A DNA stretch of 64,000 nt from an uncultured Collinsella sp. (GTDB taxonomy: Bacteria; Actinomycetota; Coriobacteriia; Coriobacteriales; Coriobacteriaceae). The stretch spans positions 48,632 to 112,631 of the forward strand of contig CABUDI010000005.1 of NCBI GenBank assembly GCA_902490305.1, in the 5' to 3' direction. A program made the position numbers and the translations under genes. This document shows, piece after piece, positions 23,761 to 33,251 of this stretch. Below the pieces are notes generated by a model. The model was given only the letters and a program-made list of their open reading frames with translations, was not told the origin of the DNA and did not search any database. Position 1 is the stretch's first letter. The number at the start of each line of letters is the position of its first letter.

Positions 23761-25695
23761 CTAGTTCTTGTCGGAGGCTTCGGCCTCGGCGGACTGTTCG
23801 GCGGTTTTCTCGGAATCTGATTCGGAGGTCGATCCCTGGTCGGTGTTGTCGCGGATCGTTTGTGCGTCAATCACCTGGCGGGTCTGCTCCTCGTCAATCT
23901 GATGACGGTATTTGGAAATGGTGTCCTGCGCATCGTCGACACTTGTTTGCGGAATGCCCGCTTTGAGGCGGTTTTGCGTGTCTTCGGGCAGGTCGGACAG
24001 CTTGATGCTCGTTTCGCTCTCGAGCCAGTGGAGCTTAAGGCCGAGTGGCTTGCCGGGCACGCCGCGCCAAACTGCGACATTGCCCTGGTAGGTTCCCAGG
24101 TAGTACGAGCCGGTGATGCCCGCGTAGGCCCAAATTGCCGCTGCCAGCACAAAGACGATGCCCAGGACCACGCCGATGGTGATATTGCGGCGACGCACGC
24201 GTTGCGCCTCGCGCATGACGCCATCGTCGACCAGGTCGACTACTACTACGGTCACGTTGTCGTGGCCACCGGCGGCAAGCGCGGCGTCCACCAGGTTGTC
24301 GACGCAGATCTGCGCGGTCGAGGACTGCGTGGCAATGTTCTCGATATCGCTATCGGGAATCATGCTCGAAAGGCCGTCGGAGCACAGGATCAGGCGGTCG
24401 CCTTCCTCGATATGCAGGGTAAAGTGGTCGGCGTACATGGCAGGGTCCGAGCCCAGCGCGCGGGTGATGACCGAGCGGTTGGGATGGACGCGGGCCTCGT
24501 CGGCCGTAATCTCGCCGGCGTCCACGAGCTCTTCCACATAGGAGTGGTCGCGGGTCACGCGAATCAGCGTGCCCTCGTGGAGCAGGTAGGCGCGCGAGTC
24601 GCCCACGTGGGCGATGGCGAGCGTGTCGTTTTCGATATAGGCGCAGGTGGCCGTGCAACCCATGCCGGGCTTGCCCAGGCCATTCAAGGCGGCCTCGATC
24701 ACAGCGGCGTTGGCGGCCTCGACAGCTGCAGCCAGGCGTGCCGCATCGGCAGACTGCGGGGCTGTCTTGGCGATGGTCTCGACGGCGATGGAGGATGCCA
24801 CCTCACCGGCGGCGTGGCCGCCCATGCCATCGCACACGCAAAAGAGCGGCGACTGCACCAGGTAGGAATCCTCATTGTGCGGGCGCACGCAGCCAACGTC
24901 GGAGCGGGCGCCCCACATGAGCTGCGTGGTGGTGCCGGCATCATAGGTCGAGTCGGTTTCGATGCGCTCCTCGGCCAGGGGCTCAAAGCTCATGGTCGAG
25001 CCGGGGTCTTTGAGTTTGGCTTCTACGGCGGCAACGTCGATTTCTGCCGTGTCACCGGGGGAGACGGTATCGGCCTCGGCACTTGGGGCGGCGTCGTTGT
25101 CGTCCGGGGAGTCGAGCTCCTCGGACGTGTGGACGGCCGGTTGGTCGTCTTGCGGTTCGAGAATCATGGGCTCGGGCGTCGCAAAGTGCGACGGAGCGGG
25201 CGTGCTTTGGGGCTGAGCAGCGGGTTCGGCAGCGACGATGGGCTCGCTTGCGGGTGCAGACTGCGGGGCCTCGGGTGCGGGGGCGTCCTCGGGGGAGGGC
25301 ACTGCCTCGGGCGCCGGCGTGGATGCGGGCACGACCTCGGACGCCGAGGCTACGGGAAACACCGGAGCGGCGGGCTCGGGCGTCTCAAACACTGCGGCGC
25401 TCTCGTTGATTGCCGTGGCGACAGGCTCGGCAAAGTGGGCCGGCGCCGACGTTGTCTCGGGTGCTGCGGACTGCTCGGCGGCATGCGCACCGATGGGTGC
25501 TGCCGCGGCATCCTCTGCGCCCTCGTCATCGGCGAGGGCCGAATAATCATGCGTTACATGCGAAAGAGGCAGGGAGAACACGGTGTCCTCGGGCTCCACG
25601 GGCGCGGAGTCCGCCGGAGCGGCGTGGGCCGGTGCAGCCGCGGCGGCAGCCGGTGCCTCGGTCATGGTTGCGGACTTGTTCTCCTCGTCGATCAT
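23761..25695 (-). CDS. pstP: PP2C-type Ser/Thr protein phosphatase with long disordered N-terminus
   Basis: 644 aa. The PP2C metal ligands are visible: RPHNED (D276), CDGMGGHAAGE (D289), VGDSRAY (D366), CSDG (D440) and GHDN (D479). A membrane helix (~505-525) and an extracytoplasmic domain end the protein. The catalytic domain is preceded by ~255 residues rich in Ala, Pro, Glu and Ser, absent from M. tuberculosis PstP. The start overlaps the fhaB stop (ATGA). PstP-type enzymes reverse PknA/PknB phosphorylation. The acidic N-terminal tail may be a substrate or localisation segment (inference). Confidence 0.93.
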   Translation of the reverse strand: MIDEENKSATMTEAPAAAAAAPAHAAPADSAPVEPEDTVFSLPLSHVTHDYSALADDEGAEDAAAAPIGAHAAEQSAAPETTSAPAHFAEPVATAINESAAVFETPEPAAPVFPVASASEVVPASTPAPEAVPSPEDAPAPEAPQSAPASEPIVAAEPAAQPQSTPAPSHFATPEPMILEPQDDQPAVHTSEELDSPDDNDAAPSAEADTVSPGDTAEIDVAAVEAKLKDPGSTMSFEPLAEERIETDSTYDAGTTTQLMWGARSDVGCVRPHNEDSYLVQSPLFCVCDGMGGHAAGEVASSIAVETIAKTAPQSADAARLAAAVEAANAAVIEAALNGLGKPGMGCTATCAYIENDTLAIAHVGDSRAYLLHEGTLIRVTRDHSYVEELVDAGEITADEARVHPNRSVITRALGSDPAMYADHFTLHIEEGDRLILCSDGLSSMIPDSDIENIATQSSTAQICVDNLVDAALAAGGHDNVTVVVVDLVDDGVMREAQRVRRRNITIGVVLGIVFVLAAAIWAYAGITGSYYLGTYQGNVAVWRGVPGKPLGLKLHWLESETSIKLSDLPEDTQNRLKAGIPQTSVDDAQDTISKYRHQIDEEQTRQVIDAQTIRDNTDQGSTSESDSEKTAEQSAEAEASDKN

Positions 25696-26108
25696 CGACG
25701 GTTCACCTTCATGACCACATCGCCAATCTGAACCTCGTCGCCCTCGCGCAGCGTCGCGGGCTCCACGAGCTGGCGGCCGTTGACGAGCGTGCCGTTAAGC
25801 GAGTTGAGGTCCTCGATGATGAGTGCAGGGCCCTGCAGCGAAAAGCGTGCGTGCGAGGCCGAGACAAACGGTTCGTTGATGCAGATGTCCGAAGACGGCG
25901 AGCGGCCGACGATGACGGGGCCGAGCATATCCACGTGGATGCCGCGGATGCCGCGCGGACCCTTGTCCACATCGATCGTCCAGATAGCCGAGTCGCGGCG
26001 CTGGCCGCGCACGAGGCCCACGCCGGTCTTCATGACGGCGAACAGGAAGATATAGAGCAGGGCGACCAGGACGATGCGGCCTGCAAAAAGGACGATATCG
26101 ATGTTCAT
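25692..26108 (-). CDS. fhaB: Small membrane-anchored FHA protein (FhaB/FipA type)
   Basis: 138 aa. An N-terminal membrane helix (VLFAGRIVLVALLYIFLFAV) leads to a single FHA domain with VIVGRSPSSDI, SASHARF and DLNSLNGT, the phosphothreonine-reading residues. In mycobacteria FhaB/FipA links PknA/PknB signalling to division proteins. It lies 6 nt after fhaA and overlaps the phosphatase start by 4 nt, so all three are translationally coupled. Confidence 0.92.
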   Translation of the reverse strand: MNIDIVLFAGRIVLVALLYIFLFAVMKTGVGLVRGQRRDSAIWTIDVDKGPRGIRGIHVDMLGPVIVGRSPSSDICINEPFVSASHARFSLQGPALIIEDLNSLNGTLVNGRQLVEPATLREGDEVQIGDVVMKVNRR

Positions 26109-26114
26109 AAGCGA

Positions 26115-27125
26115 CTATCCCCTAAATTCAAAGGTGCTCAGGCCAAACGTCAGCAGATCGCCGTTGCGCAGCGGGCAGCGCGTGATGCGGCGGTTGTTGA
26201 CGAGCGTGCCGTTGGTGGAATTGAGGTCCTCGATCGACCAGTCCGAGCCGGTAAAGGTGAGCTGGGCGTGACGGCGCGACACGTTGGGGTCGCGCAGGGC
26301 GATATCGGAAACCGAACGCTCGCGGCCGATGGTCACCTGCGCGGAGGTGATGCTGTGGCTCTCGCCGCTCACGACGTCGACGAGTTGGGCGAGCGGGCGC
26401 TGCGGGGCACGGGTGCTCGCCATGTTGGAGGCGATGCCGGCCGCGGCGCCAAGGCCAACGGCGGCACCGGTCGCGGCGGCTCCGCCCATGCCGGCAAGCG
26501 CGTCGCGCGAGACGGTCTGCGGCACCGGAATAGGAGCGGCGGCGGGGTCGGGGACGCTGGGCGCAAAGGGGTCGGCCACGGCGAGCGGGTCGGGAGCGGC
26601 GGCACGGGGCGTCGGCTGCTGGGGCATGGCGGCGGGGTGCTGTTGCTGCGGAGCGGCGAATTGCTGCTTGCCGGCGCGGGGAGCGCTGGCGGCGCGGCTT
26701 GCGGCCGAGTTGTTCTGGCCCAGGCCATTCTGGTAGGCGCGCTCTTCCTCGTACAGACGACCGAGCGTGGGGGCGTCGACATTCTCGGCGAAGACCGAGA
26801 ACTTGCCGGCGCGCAGCTGCGGGTCGATCATAAAGCGCACGAGGGGCTCGCCGACAAAGACGTAGCGGCGCTTTTCGGCCTGCGCCTTCACGAACTCGCG
26901 GACTTCGCGCGAAAGCTCGGGGTAGAACGGGGCGAGCATGGGATCGTCGTCGGCGGCGATCAGGATGGTATAGAGTGCCGGCGCCGTGTTGACGCCGTTA
27001 ATCACCAGAGTCTGATCCTCCATGTCGCGAGCGGCCTGCTTGGCAAGCTTCTTAAAGGAGAACGGGGCACGGGTGGCACCGAAGATGCCGGCCACGTGGT
27101 CCTCGAAGATGTTCAGGAAGTTCAC
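26115..27125 (-). CDS. fhaA: FhaA-type DUF3662/FHA protein
   Basis: 336 aa cytoplasmic protein. The N-terminal DUF3662 domain spans ~1-115 (MNFLNIFEDHVAGIFG, PELSREVREFV). A Gln/Pro/Ala linker occupies ~150-240. The C-terminal FHA domain has VTIGRERSVSDI, VSRRHAQL and DLNSTNGT. FhaA of mycobacteria binds phosphorylated MviN and restrains peptidoglycan synthesis. The start overlaps the stop of the upstream kinase by 4 nt. Confidence 0.93.
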   Translation of the reverse strand: MNFLNIFEDHVAGIFGATRAPFSFKKLAKQAARDMEDQTLVINGVNTAPALYTILIAADDDPMLAPFYPELSREVREFVKAQAEKRRYVFVGEPLVRFMIDPQLRAGKFSVFAENVDAPTLGRLYEEERAYQNGLGQNNSAASRAASAPRAGKQQFAAPQQQHPAAMPQQPTPRAAAPDPLAVADPFAPSVPDPAAAPIPVPQTVSRDALAGMGGAAATGAAVGLGAAAGIASNMASTRAPQRPLAQLVDVVSGESHSITSAQVTIGRERSVSDIALRDPNVSRRHAQLTFTGSDWSIEDLNSTNGTLVNNRRITRCPLRNGDLLTFGLSTFEFRG

Positions 27126-28975
27126 GAAAGATCACTCTCCGTATAGGTTCTTTGGTATCCGAGCAAATATAGGCATATCCCAACGATTATAGAGGATAGG
27201 GTTCCCGCAACTGCCGCCTTGGCGGCGACCGCGGCTGCAAGGCTGGCAATTTCCATATGGTGTGCAAGACAGGATGCCGCTGCGCAGCCGATGCCGGTGA
27301 CAGCGATGGCGGCGATTGCGGCAAGGTTTGAGCCCTGATCGGCACGCTTGGCATGGGCATTGAGCAGTGCAGATGACGCCGCGGCAGTTGTCGCGACCAG
27401 CACAAAGGCAGCCCAAAGGAGCGGGTCTTCCAGCGCTGCGGCAACGTTACCGAGCCCCAGCACGCCTCCGGCTGAAAGCGCGACCGTGGCCAGACGGGCA
27501 AAAAGCACGCCCATGCCCGTTGCCGCGGCGGCGCTTGCCGGGCCGAGCCAAAATGACGCGACGCCGGCGGCGACCCCAGCTGCCAGGAAGGTATTGCCAG
27601 TCAGACAGCCAAGCGCGAGTGCACAGGTGAGCGCGGCGCTCGCGGCAGCCTCGGTGCGACCCCAGGCGATCCACCAACCGGACATGGCAGCGGCAAAGAT
27701 CACCGCGACGGGCAACATCGACAGGATGCCCTGCGCCTGCATGGTGGCGTTTGCCATGAGCACCAAAAAGCCTACGGCCGAGATGGCCGAGCCAATCTGC
27801 GGTGCCAAGCCGGCTGCCGCGCCAATAGCGATAGCCGCGACGACCAACCCGGGAAGCGCCGCGACCCCGGCCGTTTGCATCAGCAAAAAGCTAAAGGTGC
27901 CGCACGCTAGCGCCGAGATGGCGCGCATGGTGTGGTCGCGCGCATGGCTCCAGCGCGTGCCCGCCCAGCCGAGTGCGGGGTCGATCTCGATGGCGTCGTC
28001 CTCGTAGTGCGACGGCTCGATATCGTCGAGCTCCTGCTCGTCATCCGAAAGCTCGCCAACCATTTGTTCCAGGCTGCGACGGCCCTCGCGTACGCTGCCC
28101 AGACCGGCAAGGAGCTGGTCGCAAAATGCCTCGATGCTGTTGGGGCGGTCCTGCGGCATGGGGGAGAGCGCGCTCATGAGCGCGGCCTCGGCTCCCGGGG
28201 GGAAGTGTGGTATCAGCTCGCTGGGATAGGTGGCGCCGCCGATGATGCGGTCGAGCGAGTCGGCGGGCGTGGCCGCCATAAAGGGGGCGCTGCCGCACAG
28301 GCCCTCGTAGACCACACAGGCGAGGGCAAAGACATCGGCGCGCTCATCGACCGTGCCGGTCTCGATATCGAGCTGCTCGGGCGGCATGTAGCCGATGGTG
28401 CCGCCGCGCGAGCCGCCAAAGCCACCGGCGGACGACAGTCGCGCCATGCCAAAGTCGGTGAGCTTTACATTGCCCGAGTGGTCGATGAGCACGTTGGCGG
28501 GCTTAATGTCCAGGTGGAGTACGCCATTACTATGGGCGAAGGTGAGCGCCTGGCCCAGGGCATCGGCAATGGCCGCGGCCTCGTCAAAGGTAAGTGAGTG
28601 ACCGTCCACGCGGTGCAAAAACTCGGCAAGCGACATTCCATCGACATACTCCATAACCAGGTAGGCATAGGCTGTGTCGTGCGTAAAGTCGATGACCTGC
28701 ACGATATTGGGATGTTGAAGCATGGCGGCAGTGTGCGCCTCGCGCAGGACATCCATGATGTCGCTGGCGGGCATGCCGGCACCGTTGATAAGGGGGATGC
28801 GCTTAATGGCGACGCGGCGGCGCAGGTGCGTGTCGCGGCAGATCTCGATGGAGCCAAAACCGCCGGTCGCAAGTGTCTCGAGCGGCTGGTACCGCTTGAG
28901 CAGCTCGCGAGAGCTGGTGCCCTCCAAAGGAACGTCCGGCGAGAACCGGGCGGTATGTTGCGAGAAAAGCGGCAT
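27122..28975 (-). CDS. Membrane Ser/Thr protein kinase with polytopic C-terminus
   Basis: 617 aa from ATG 28975 (GAGGG 6 nt upstream); a TTG two codons earlier is the alternative start. Kinase features are ATGGFGSIEI, Lys58 in VAIKRI, catalytic HLDIKPAN (H154, D156; HLD instead of HRD) and DFG 174-176. From ~350 onward the protein is a run of Ala-rich membrane helices with no PASTA repeats. It heads the fhaA-fhaB-pstP-fusion-pknB cluster, where other actinobacteria carry pknA near the 3' end, and is probably the PknA counterpart (inference). The absence of Arg in HRD suggests activation-loop phosphorylation may not be needed. Confidence 0.9.
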   Translation of the reverse strand: MPLFSQHTARFSPDVPLEGTSSRELLKRYQPLETLATGGFGSIEICRDTHLRRRVAIKRIPLINGAGMPASDIMDVLREAHTAAMLQHPNIVQVIDFTHDTAYAYLVMEYVDGMSLAEFLHRVDGHSLTFDEAAAIADALGQALTFAHSNGVLHLDIKPANVLIDHSGNVKLTDFGMARLSSAGGFGGSRGGTIGYMPPEQLDIETGTVDERADVFALACVVYEGLCGSAPFMAATPADSLDRIIGGATYPSELIPHFPPGAEAALMSALSPMPQDRPNSIEAFCDQLLAGLGSVREGRRSLEQMVGELSDDEQELDDIEPSHYEDDAIEIDPALGWAGTRWSHARDHTMRAISALACGTFSFLLMQTAGVAALPGLVVAAIAIGAAAGLAPQIGSAISAVGFLVLMANATMQAQGILSMLPVAVIFAAAMSGWWIAWGRTEAAASAALTCALALGCLTGNTFLAAGVAAGVASFWLGPASAAAATGMGVLFARLATVALSAGGVLGLGNVAAALEDPLLWAAFVLVATTAAASSALLNAHAKRADQGSNLAAIAAIAVTGIGCAAASCLAHHMEIASLAAAVAAKAAVAGTLSSIIVGICLYLLGYQRTYTESDLS

Positions 28976-29119
28976 GGCCAACCCTCGTGCGTTTAAAGTT
29001 CGTTTGCGAGCGGTAGGCGCGGGGCCGGTCCGTTCGCGGTGGCATAGATGCTGCTAGTGTAGCACGCGCAGATGGATGGGGAGGATAACGGGATGCGAGG
29101 CTGCCTGCCTGGCTTGGCC

Positions 29120-29836
29120 TTAGCGCTTCTTCCTGTTCTTCTTCTGCTTGCGCTGCTTGCCTTTGGTCTCCTGGGGCTTGTCGCCCTGCTTGGCCTCGGC
29201 GGCGGCCTTCTCGGCCTTCATTTTCTTCTTCTTGGTCTCGATGCGGAGTTTTTTGTTGATGCGCGCCTTAAGGAAGGGACCGAACTGCTCGGCATCACCG
29301 CGGACAAAGGTGTCCTTAGGGATCGTCACGCCCTGGTCGGCGAACATGGCCACAAAGATGCGCTCGCCGTCGAGCACGTGGTCGAGCTTTTCAAACGGGA
29401 AGAACTGCGACTTGCCGCTCTTGCCCCATACCATCAGGCCGTCTTCGTTGGCAGCGACGCGGCGATAGCGGCCGCCCATGGACTCGTCGGCCTCGACGGC
29501 ATCGATAAAGTCGCGGGCAAGCGTGTGGTGGAGGTTTTTGCTCCACCAGGCCAAAAAGGCGCCGAATACGATCAAGACGACGCCAAACTTGATCCAGCTG
29601 CCGCCGGCCACCAGCATGCCGATGCCGATGAGCGCGGCAATCGCAGCGGCGACATACAGCGAGCCGCGACGCCTGGGCGAGGCAACCAGGCGGGCGAAGT
29701 CGGTGACGAGGTCGTTTTCGTACTGGTACTCGTTGAGGTACAGGATGCCGTCGTCGGCCGCGGCCTGCTCCTCGAGCGCGACCTCGACCTGGTCGGCTGC
29801 TTCGAAGGGAACGAGGTTGCTCTCTGCGTCTGCCAT
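29120..29836 (-). CDS. YcxB-like two-helix membrane protein
   Basis: 238 aa. An N-terminal acidic segment is followed by two membrane helices (SLYVAAAIAALIGIGMLV and FGVVLIVFGAFLAWW). A soluble domain resembles the YcxB C-terminal domain (GRYRRVAANEDGLMVWGKSGKSQ...PFEKLDHV...IFVAMFADQGVTIPKDTF). The tail is very Lys-rich (KKKKMKAEKAA...KQRKQKKNRKKR). Function unknown. It lies 145 nt upstream of the kinase and divergent from dnaX. Confidence 0.8.
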   Translation of the reverse strand: MADAESNLVPFEAADQVEVALEEQAAADDGILYLNEYQYENDLVTDFARLVASPRRRGSLYVAAAIAALIGIGMLVAGGSWIKFGVVLIVFGAFLAWWSKNLHHTLARDFIDAVEADESMGGRYRRVAANEDGLMVWGKSGKSQFFPFEKLDHVLDGERIFVAMFADQGVTIPKDTFVRGDAEQFGPFLKARINKKLRIETKKKKMKAEKAAAEAKQGDKPQETKGKQRKQKKNRKKR

Positions 29837-29951
29837 GCTCTTTGGACTCCTATCGCGGCGGGCTCGCCGTACGGGTTATTATGAATGCAGTATGCCGTGC
29901 GACCGCATGGCCGTCGCGGCAACAAGACTCAGTATACCCGGGGGAGCACCC

Positions 29952-32417
29952 ATGGAATCGTTGTACCGAAAGTATCGCCCGCTCACCTTTGACTCCGTGG
30001 TGGGCCAGCAGCATATCGTCTCGACGCTCGAGCACGCCATCACCGAGGGGCGCCTGTCCCACGCCTACCTGTTCTGCGGACCGCGCGGCACGGGCAAGAC
30101 CACCATGGCGCGCATTCTGGCCAAGGCGCTGCTGTGCCGCAATGCCGAGGCGGCGCGCGCCGAGGGTGCAAGCGGCTGCATGCCCGACGGTACTTGCGAG
30201 GAGTGCGAGCTCATTGCCGAGGGTAACCACCCCGATGTTTACGAGCTCGATGCCGCCTCCCGCACGGGCGTGGACAATGTGCGCGAGGAAATTATCAACT
30301 CCGTCAACTTTGCCCCGGTGCGCGGCAAGTACAAGATTTATATCATCGACGAGGTCCACATGCTCACGACGGCGGCGTTCAACGCGCTGCTCAAGACGCT
30401 TGAGGAGCCGCCGGCGCACGTGATCTTTGTGCTGTGCACCACCGACCCGCAAAAGATTCTGGAGACCATCCTCTCGCGCTGCCAGCGTTTCGATTTCCAT
30501 CGCATCGGCAACGAGGATATTGAGCATCGCCTGGCATACGTGTGCGAGCAGGAGGGCTTCGATTACGACGACGAGGCGCTGGCTATCGTGGCGCGCCATG
30601 CCAAGGGCGGCATGCGCGACGCGCTCTCCACGCTGGAGCAGCTGAGCGTCTTCGGCAACGGCACCGTGCATGCGGACGATGCCCGCTCTCTTTTGGGCGA
30701 AGTTTCGGACCAGATCCTGGGCGAGTTTGCCCGCGCCATTGCCGATCGCGATGTTGCCGAGCTCTATGGACTGATCCGTGCGCAGGTCGAGGAAGGAAAC
30801 GACCTGCTGGAGCTGACGCGCGACCTGGTGGCGCACGTGCGCGACGTGTATGTTGCCTGCGTTGCCGGCGCCCGTGCCGAGTTGTTTGAGGGCGGTGCTG
30901 AGCAGGCCGAGGCGCTTGCTGCCGAGGCCGCTGCCTTTGGCGAGCATCCTGCCGACCGCCTGGCCCGTGTGCTGACGGTGCTCGACGATGCCGCACTGGA
31001 GATGAGGGGCGCGAGCGACGTGCGCCTGGTGCTCGAGATCGCCTGCACGCGCCTGGCACGTCCCGAGGCCGATTTAACGATTGAGGCATTGGCCGAGCGC
31101 GTGGCTCGCTTGGAGGCCATGGTTGCCAACGGCGCCGTGCCGGCGAGCGTGGCTGCTGCTCAGGCCGCCGCGCCTGCAGCATCCGTACCCGCTGCTGCCC
31201 AACAGCCGACGCTAATTTCGGGCGCTCGTGCTGCCGCTCCGGCGGCATCCGCTGCCCCCGCTGCTACGTCCGCGCGCCAGGGCGGTATGCCTTGGGACCG
31301 TGGTGCTGCCGTTCCGGCTGCCCAGCCTGCGCCCCGTTCTGCGTCCGTGTCAGCTTCCAAGCCTGCGGCGTCCGCGCCCCAGCCCGCCGCTGCCCCGGCT
31401 CCCGCGCCTGCCACCGCTCCGGCACCTAAGCCCCAGTCCAACAATGCCGCCCAGGTTGCCGCCGCCGGTGCTGCCGAGACGCCCGCGGTCGAGGATGCCG
31501 GAGAACTGCAGCGCAAATGGGCCGAGGTTGTCGAGCGTGTCAAGGCGCGTCAGGCTTCCTACGCAGGCCTGCTACTCAACGCCCGCGCCACGGCCGACGA
31601 CGGCTCCAAGCTCACCGTCTCGTTCCCTGCGGGCTCGACCTTTGCCATCAAGATGCTCGGTCGCGCCGATACGCAGTCGGTGGTCCTGCCGACGGTCTGC
31701 GCGGTCTTCGGTCGTCGCACCGTCGCCTACGTCCTGGATGGAGGTGGCACGCCGGCTCCTCAACATGAGGAGCATTCTCCATCTGCACGGGCTGCGGCAT
31801 CTGCGGACCCGCAACCCGTGTCCTCGGCGGCCCCTGCATCCTCGAGCGTCAGCGCGACGCAGCCAAAAGCGGCGCCGGTAGCGGCACCGACCCCGTCGGC
31901 GCCTGAACCCGCTGCGCCCAAACCGGCTGCTCCGATCCCCGCGCCCAAGTCCGCTGCCGCGCCTGCGCCCAAGTCATCCGACCTGGCCAAGGCCCCTTGG
32001 CTGCGCTCCGACAACCCTGCCGGTGCTCCTGCCACGGGCAAGCTCCCGACCGAGCCCGCGCCCCGAGCGCCCGAGCGCGCGTCCGTCCCCATGGCTCAGC
32101 CGCCTGCGCAGGCTGCACCGTGGGAATCCGAGCGGGTGCCCTACGACGATGCCATGGTCGCCGGTTTTGCCGCCGATGCGGGCGGGGACGATCTGCCTCC
32201 GTTCGACGTGCCGGGTGCGACGCCCGCGCCCAAGCCCGCTGCAGCTGCCCCCAAAGAGGAGAGCGCTCCTGCAGCTCCCTGGGAGTCCAACCCCGGTGCG
32301 GGCAGCCCCTTCGGCCATCAGGGCGCAGTCCCGAGCATCCCGCAGACCGAGGACGAGGCCAAAGACCTCATCCGCAGCGTCTTCGGTCAGGCCACCATCT
32401 TCAAACCGGTGGAGTAG
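29952..32417 (+). CDS. dnaX: DNA polymerase III subunit gamma/tau
   Basis: 821 aa clamp-loader ATPase. ATG 29952 opens MESLYRKYRPLTFDSVVGQ. Walker A GPRGTGKT is at 43-50, the zinc cysteines are C62, C76, C82 and C85, and Walker B IIDEVH has D133/E134. LCTTDPQKILETILSRCQRF carries sensor 1. The oligomerisation domain ends near 370. The rest is a low-complexity Ala/Pro tail interrupted by a conserved segment (LQRKWAEVVERVKAR...LTVSFPAGSTFAIKML). No slippery A-run comparable to E. coli dnaX was seen. dnaX-ybaB-recR order is widespread, here interrupted by one minus-strand gene. Confidence 0.95.
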   Translation: MESLYRKYRPLTFDSVVGQQHIVSTLEHAITEGRLSHAYLFCGPRGTGKTTMARILAKALLCRNAEAARAEGASGCMPDGTCEECELIAEGNHPDVYELDAASRTGVDNVREEIINSVNFAPVRGKYKIYIIDEVHMLTTAAFNALLKTLEEPPAHVIFVLCTTDPQKILETILSRCQRFDFHRIGNEDIEHRLAYVCEQEGFDYDDEALAIVARHAKGGMRDALSTLEQLSVFGNGTVHADDARSLLGEVSDQILGEFARAIADRDVAELYGLIRAQVEEGNDLLELTRDLVAHVRDVYVACVAGARAELFEGGAEQAEALAAEAAAFGEHPADRLARVLTVLDDAALEMRGASDVRLVLEIACTRLARPEADLTIEALAERVARLEAMVANGAVPASVAAAQAAAPAASVPAAAQQPTLISGARAAAPAASAAPAATSARQGGMPWDRGAAVPAAQPAPRSASVSASKPAASAPQPAAAPAPAPATAPAPKPQSNNAAQVAAAGAAETPAVEDAGELQRKWAEVVERVKARQASYAGLLLNARATADDGSKLTVSFPAGSTFAIKMLGRADTQSVVLPTVCAVFGRRTVAYVLDGGGTPAPQHEEHSPSARAAASADPQPVSSAAPASSSVSATQPKAAPVAAPTPSAPEPAAPKPAAPIPAPKSAAAPAPKSSDLAKAPWLRSDNPAGAPATGKLPTEPAPRAPERASVPMAQPPAQAAPWESERVPYDDAMVAGFAADAGGDDLPPFDVPGATPAPKPAAAAPKEESAPAAPWESNPGAGSPFGHQGAVPSIPQTEDEAKDLIRSVFGQATIFKPVE

Positions 32418-32438
32418 CTGCGCAGGCGGGTATACTGC

Positions 32439-32912
32439 TCAAGAAGAGGTCTCTTTGTCCGGGCGCATCTGTATTTCGGACATGTGCAACGTGGTGCCGC
32501 GTATATCGCATTCGAGCAGACAAGTGCGTGACGGTCGGCCTAGGGTCCTGAGGTCGACACGATACGTCGCGCGGCTGTCCGTGTACTCGACTTGCTCGGC
32601 GTCGAGGGTTGCTCCGATTGTCAAGAAAGCGCCTGGTTCGGCACCGACAATCTTGGAGTCCTTTATCTTGACCTTGAACTCTTGGTAGAGGGACGGGCTG
32701 TTGTAGTAAATGGTTCGGGTTCCATCGGTGCACTCATCGGTCGCTTCCCATTTGACGGTGGGCTGGTCCGAGCTGGCTATCAGCAGCTCTGCTCCAAAGG
32801 CTATAGCATGGGTGATGATAACCAGCAATGCCCAGCCGACAAAGAGATAGAGAACCACATATGCAACGGGGTGTTTTGAGCGGATGTTTTGGAGCGCGTT
32901 GGGGGCATTCAT
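32439..32912 (-). CDS. Hypothetical single-pass membrane protein
   Basis: 157 aa, start preceded by GGAGG at 6 nt spacing. One N-terminal helix (AYVVLYLFVGWALLVIITHAIA) is followed by an extracytoplasmic beta-rich domain (TIYYNSPSLYQEFKVKIKD, SRTCLLECDIRGTTLHMSEIQ) with three cysteines. Not recognised. It converges on dnaX with only 21 nt between stops and separates dnaX from ybaB. Confidence 0.65.
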   Translation of the reverse strand: MNAPNALQNIRSKHPVAYVVLYLFVGWALLVIITHAIAFGAELLIASSDQPTVKWEATDECTDGTRTIYYNSPSLYQEFKVKIKDSKIVGAEPGAFLTIGATLDAEQVEYTDSRATYRVDLRTLGRPSRTCLLECDIRGTTLHMSEIQMRPDKETSS

Positions 32913-33251
32913 GGGGCACCTCCAAATTACTATCTATGGCAATCAAATTATACCCTGCCGCCATGTGCGCCGCCTCGAGCAGCGGTTCGGCATTTAGCTA
33001 TTTAGTGGCACACATGAAATGCCGGATTCGGCTCTACTAGATTGAGTGTGCGATATTATGCAGCCTTGCATAATTCGACCTTGCATAATCTTTGCGTGCG
33101 GTTTGTATTGGAGGACATGTATATCGACTGAGGTGGCGTGTCCGCCCCGCTCTCTGGCTTCGCGCCGTGGTACGATTTTTGAGTTTGAAAGTCCCGCCGT
33201 GCTCCGGCTGCCCTTGCAGCTCGGCGTGCGGCCGCACGTAAAGGAGCCATC
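32913..33251. other. Divergent promoter region between the hypothetical gene and ybaB
   Basis: No gene seen. A direct repeat CCTTGCATAAT occurs at 33064-33074 and 33079-33089, 15 bp apart, and may include the promoter of ybaB-recR. AAAGGAG at 33240-33246 is the ybaB ribosome-binding site. Confidence 0.4.

Noticed and set aside
18770..25731. Long plus-strand open frames opposite pknB, the SEDS-PBP fusion and the phosphatase
   Set aside because: Mirror images of well-supported minus-strand genes; Gly/Arg/His-rich translations typical of shadows.
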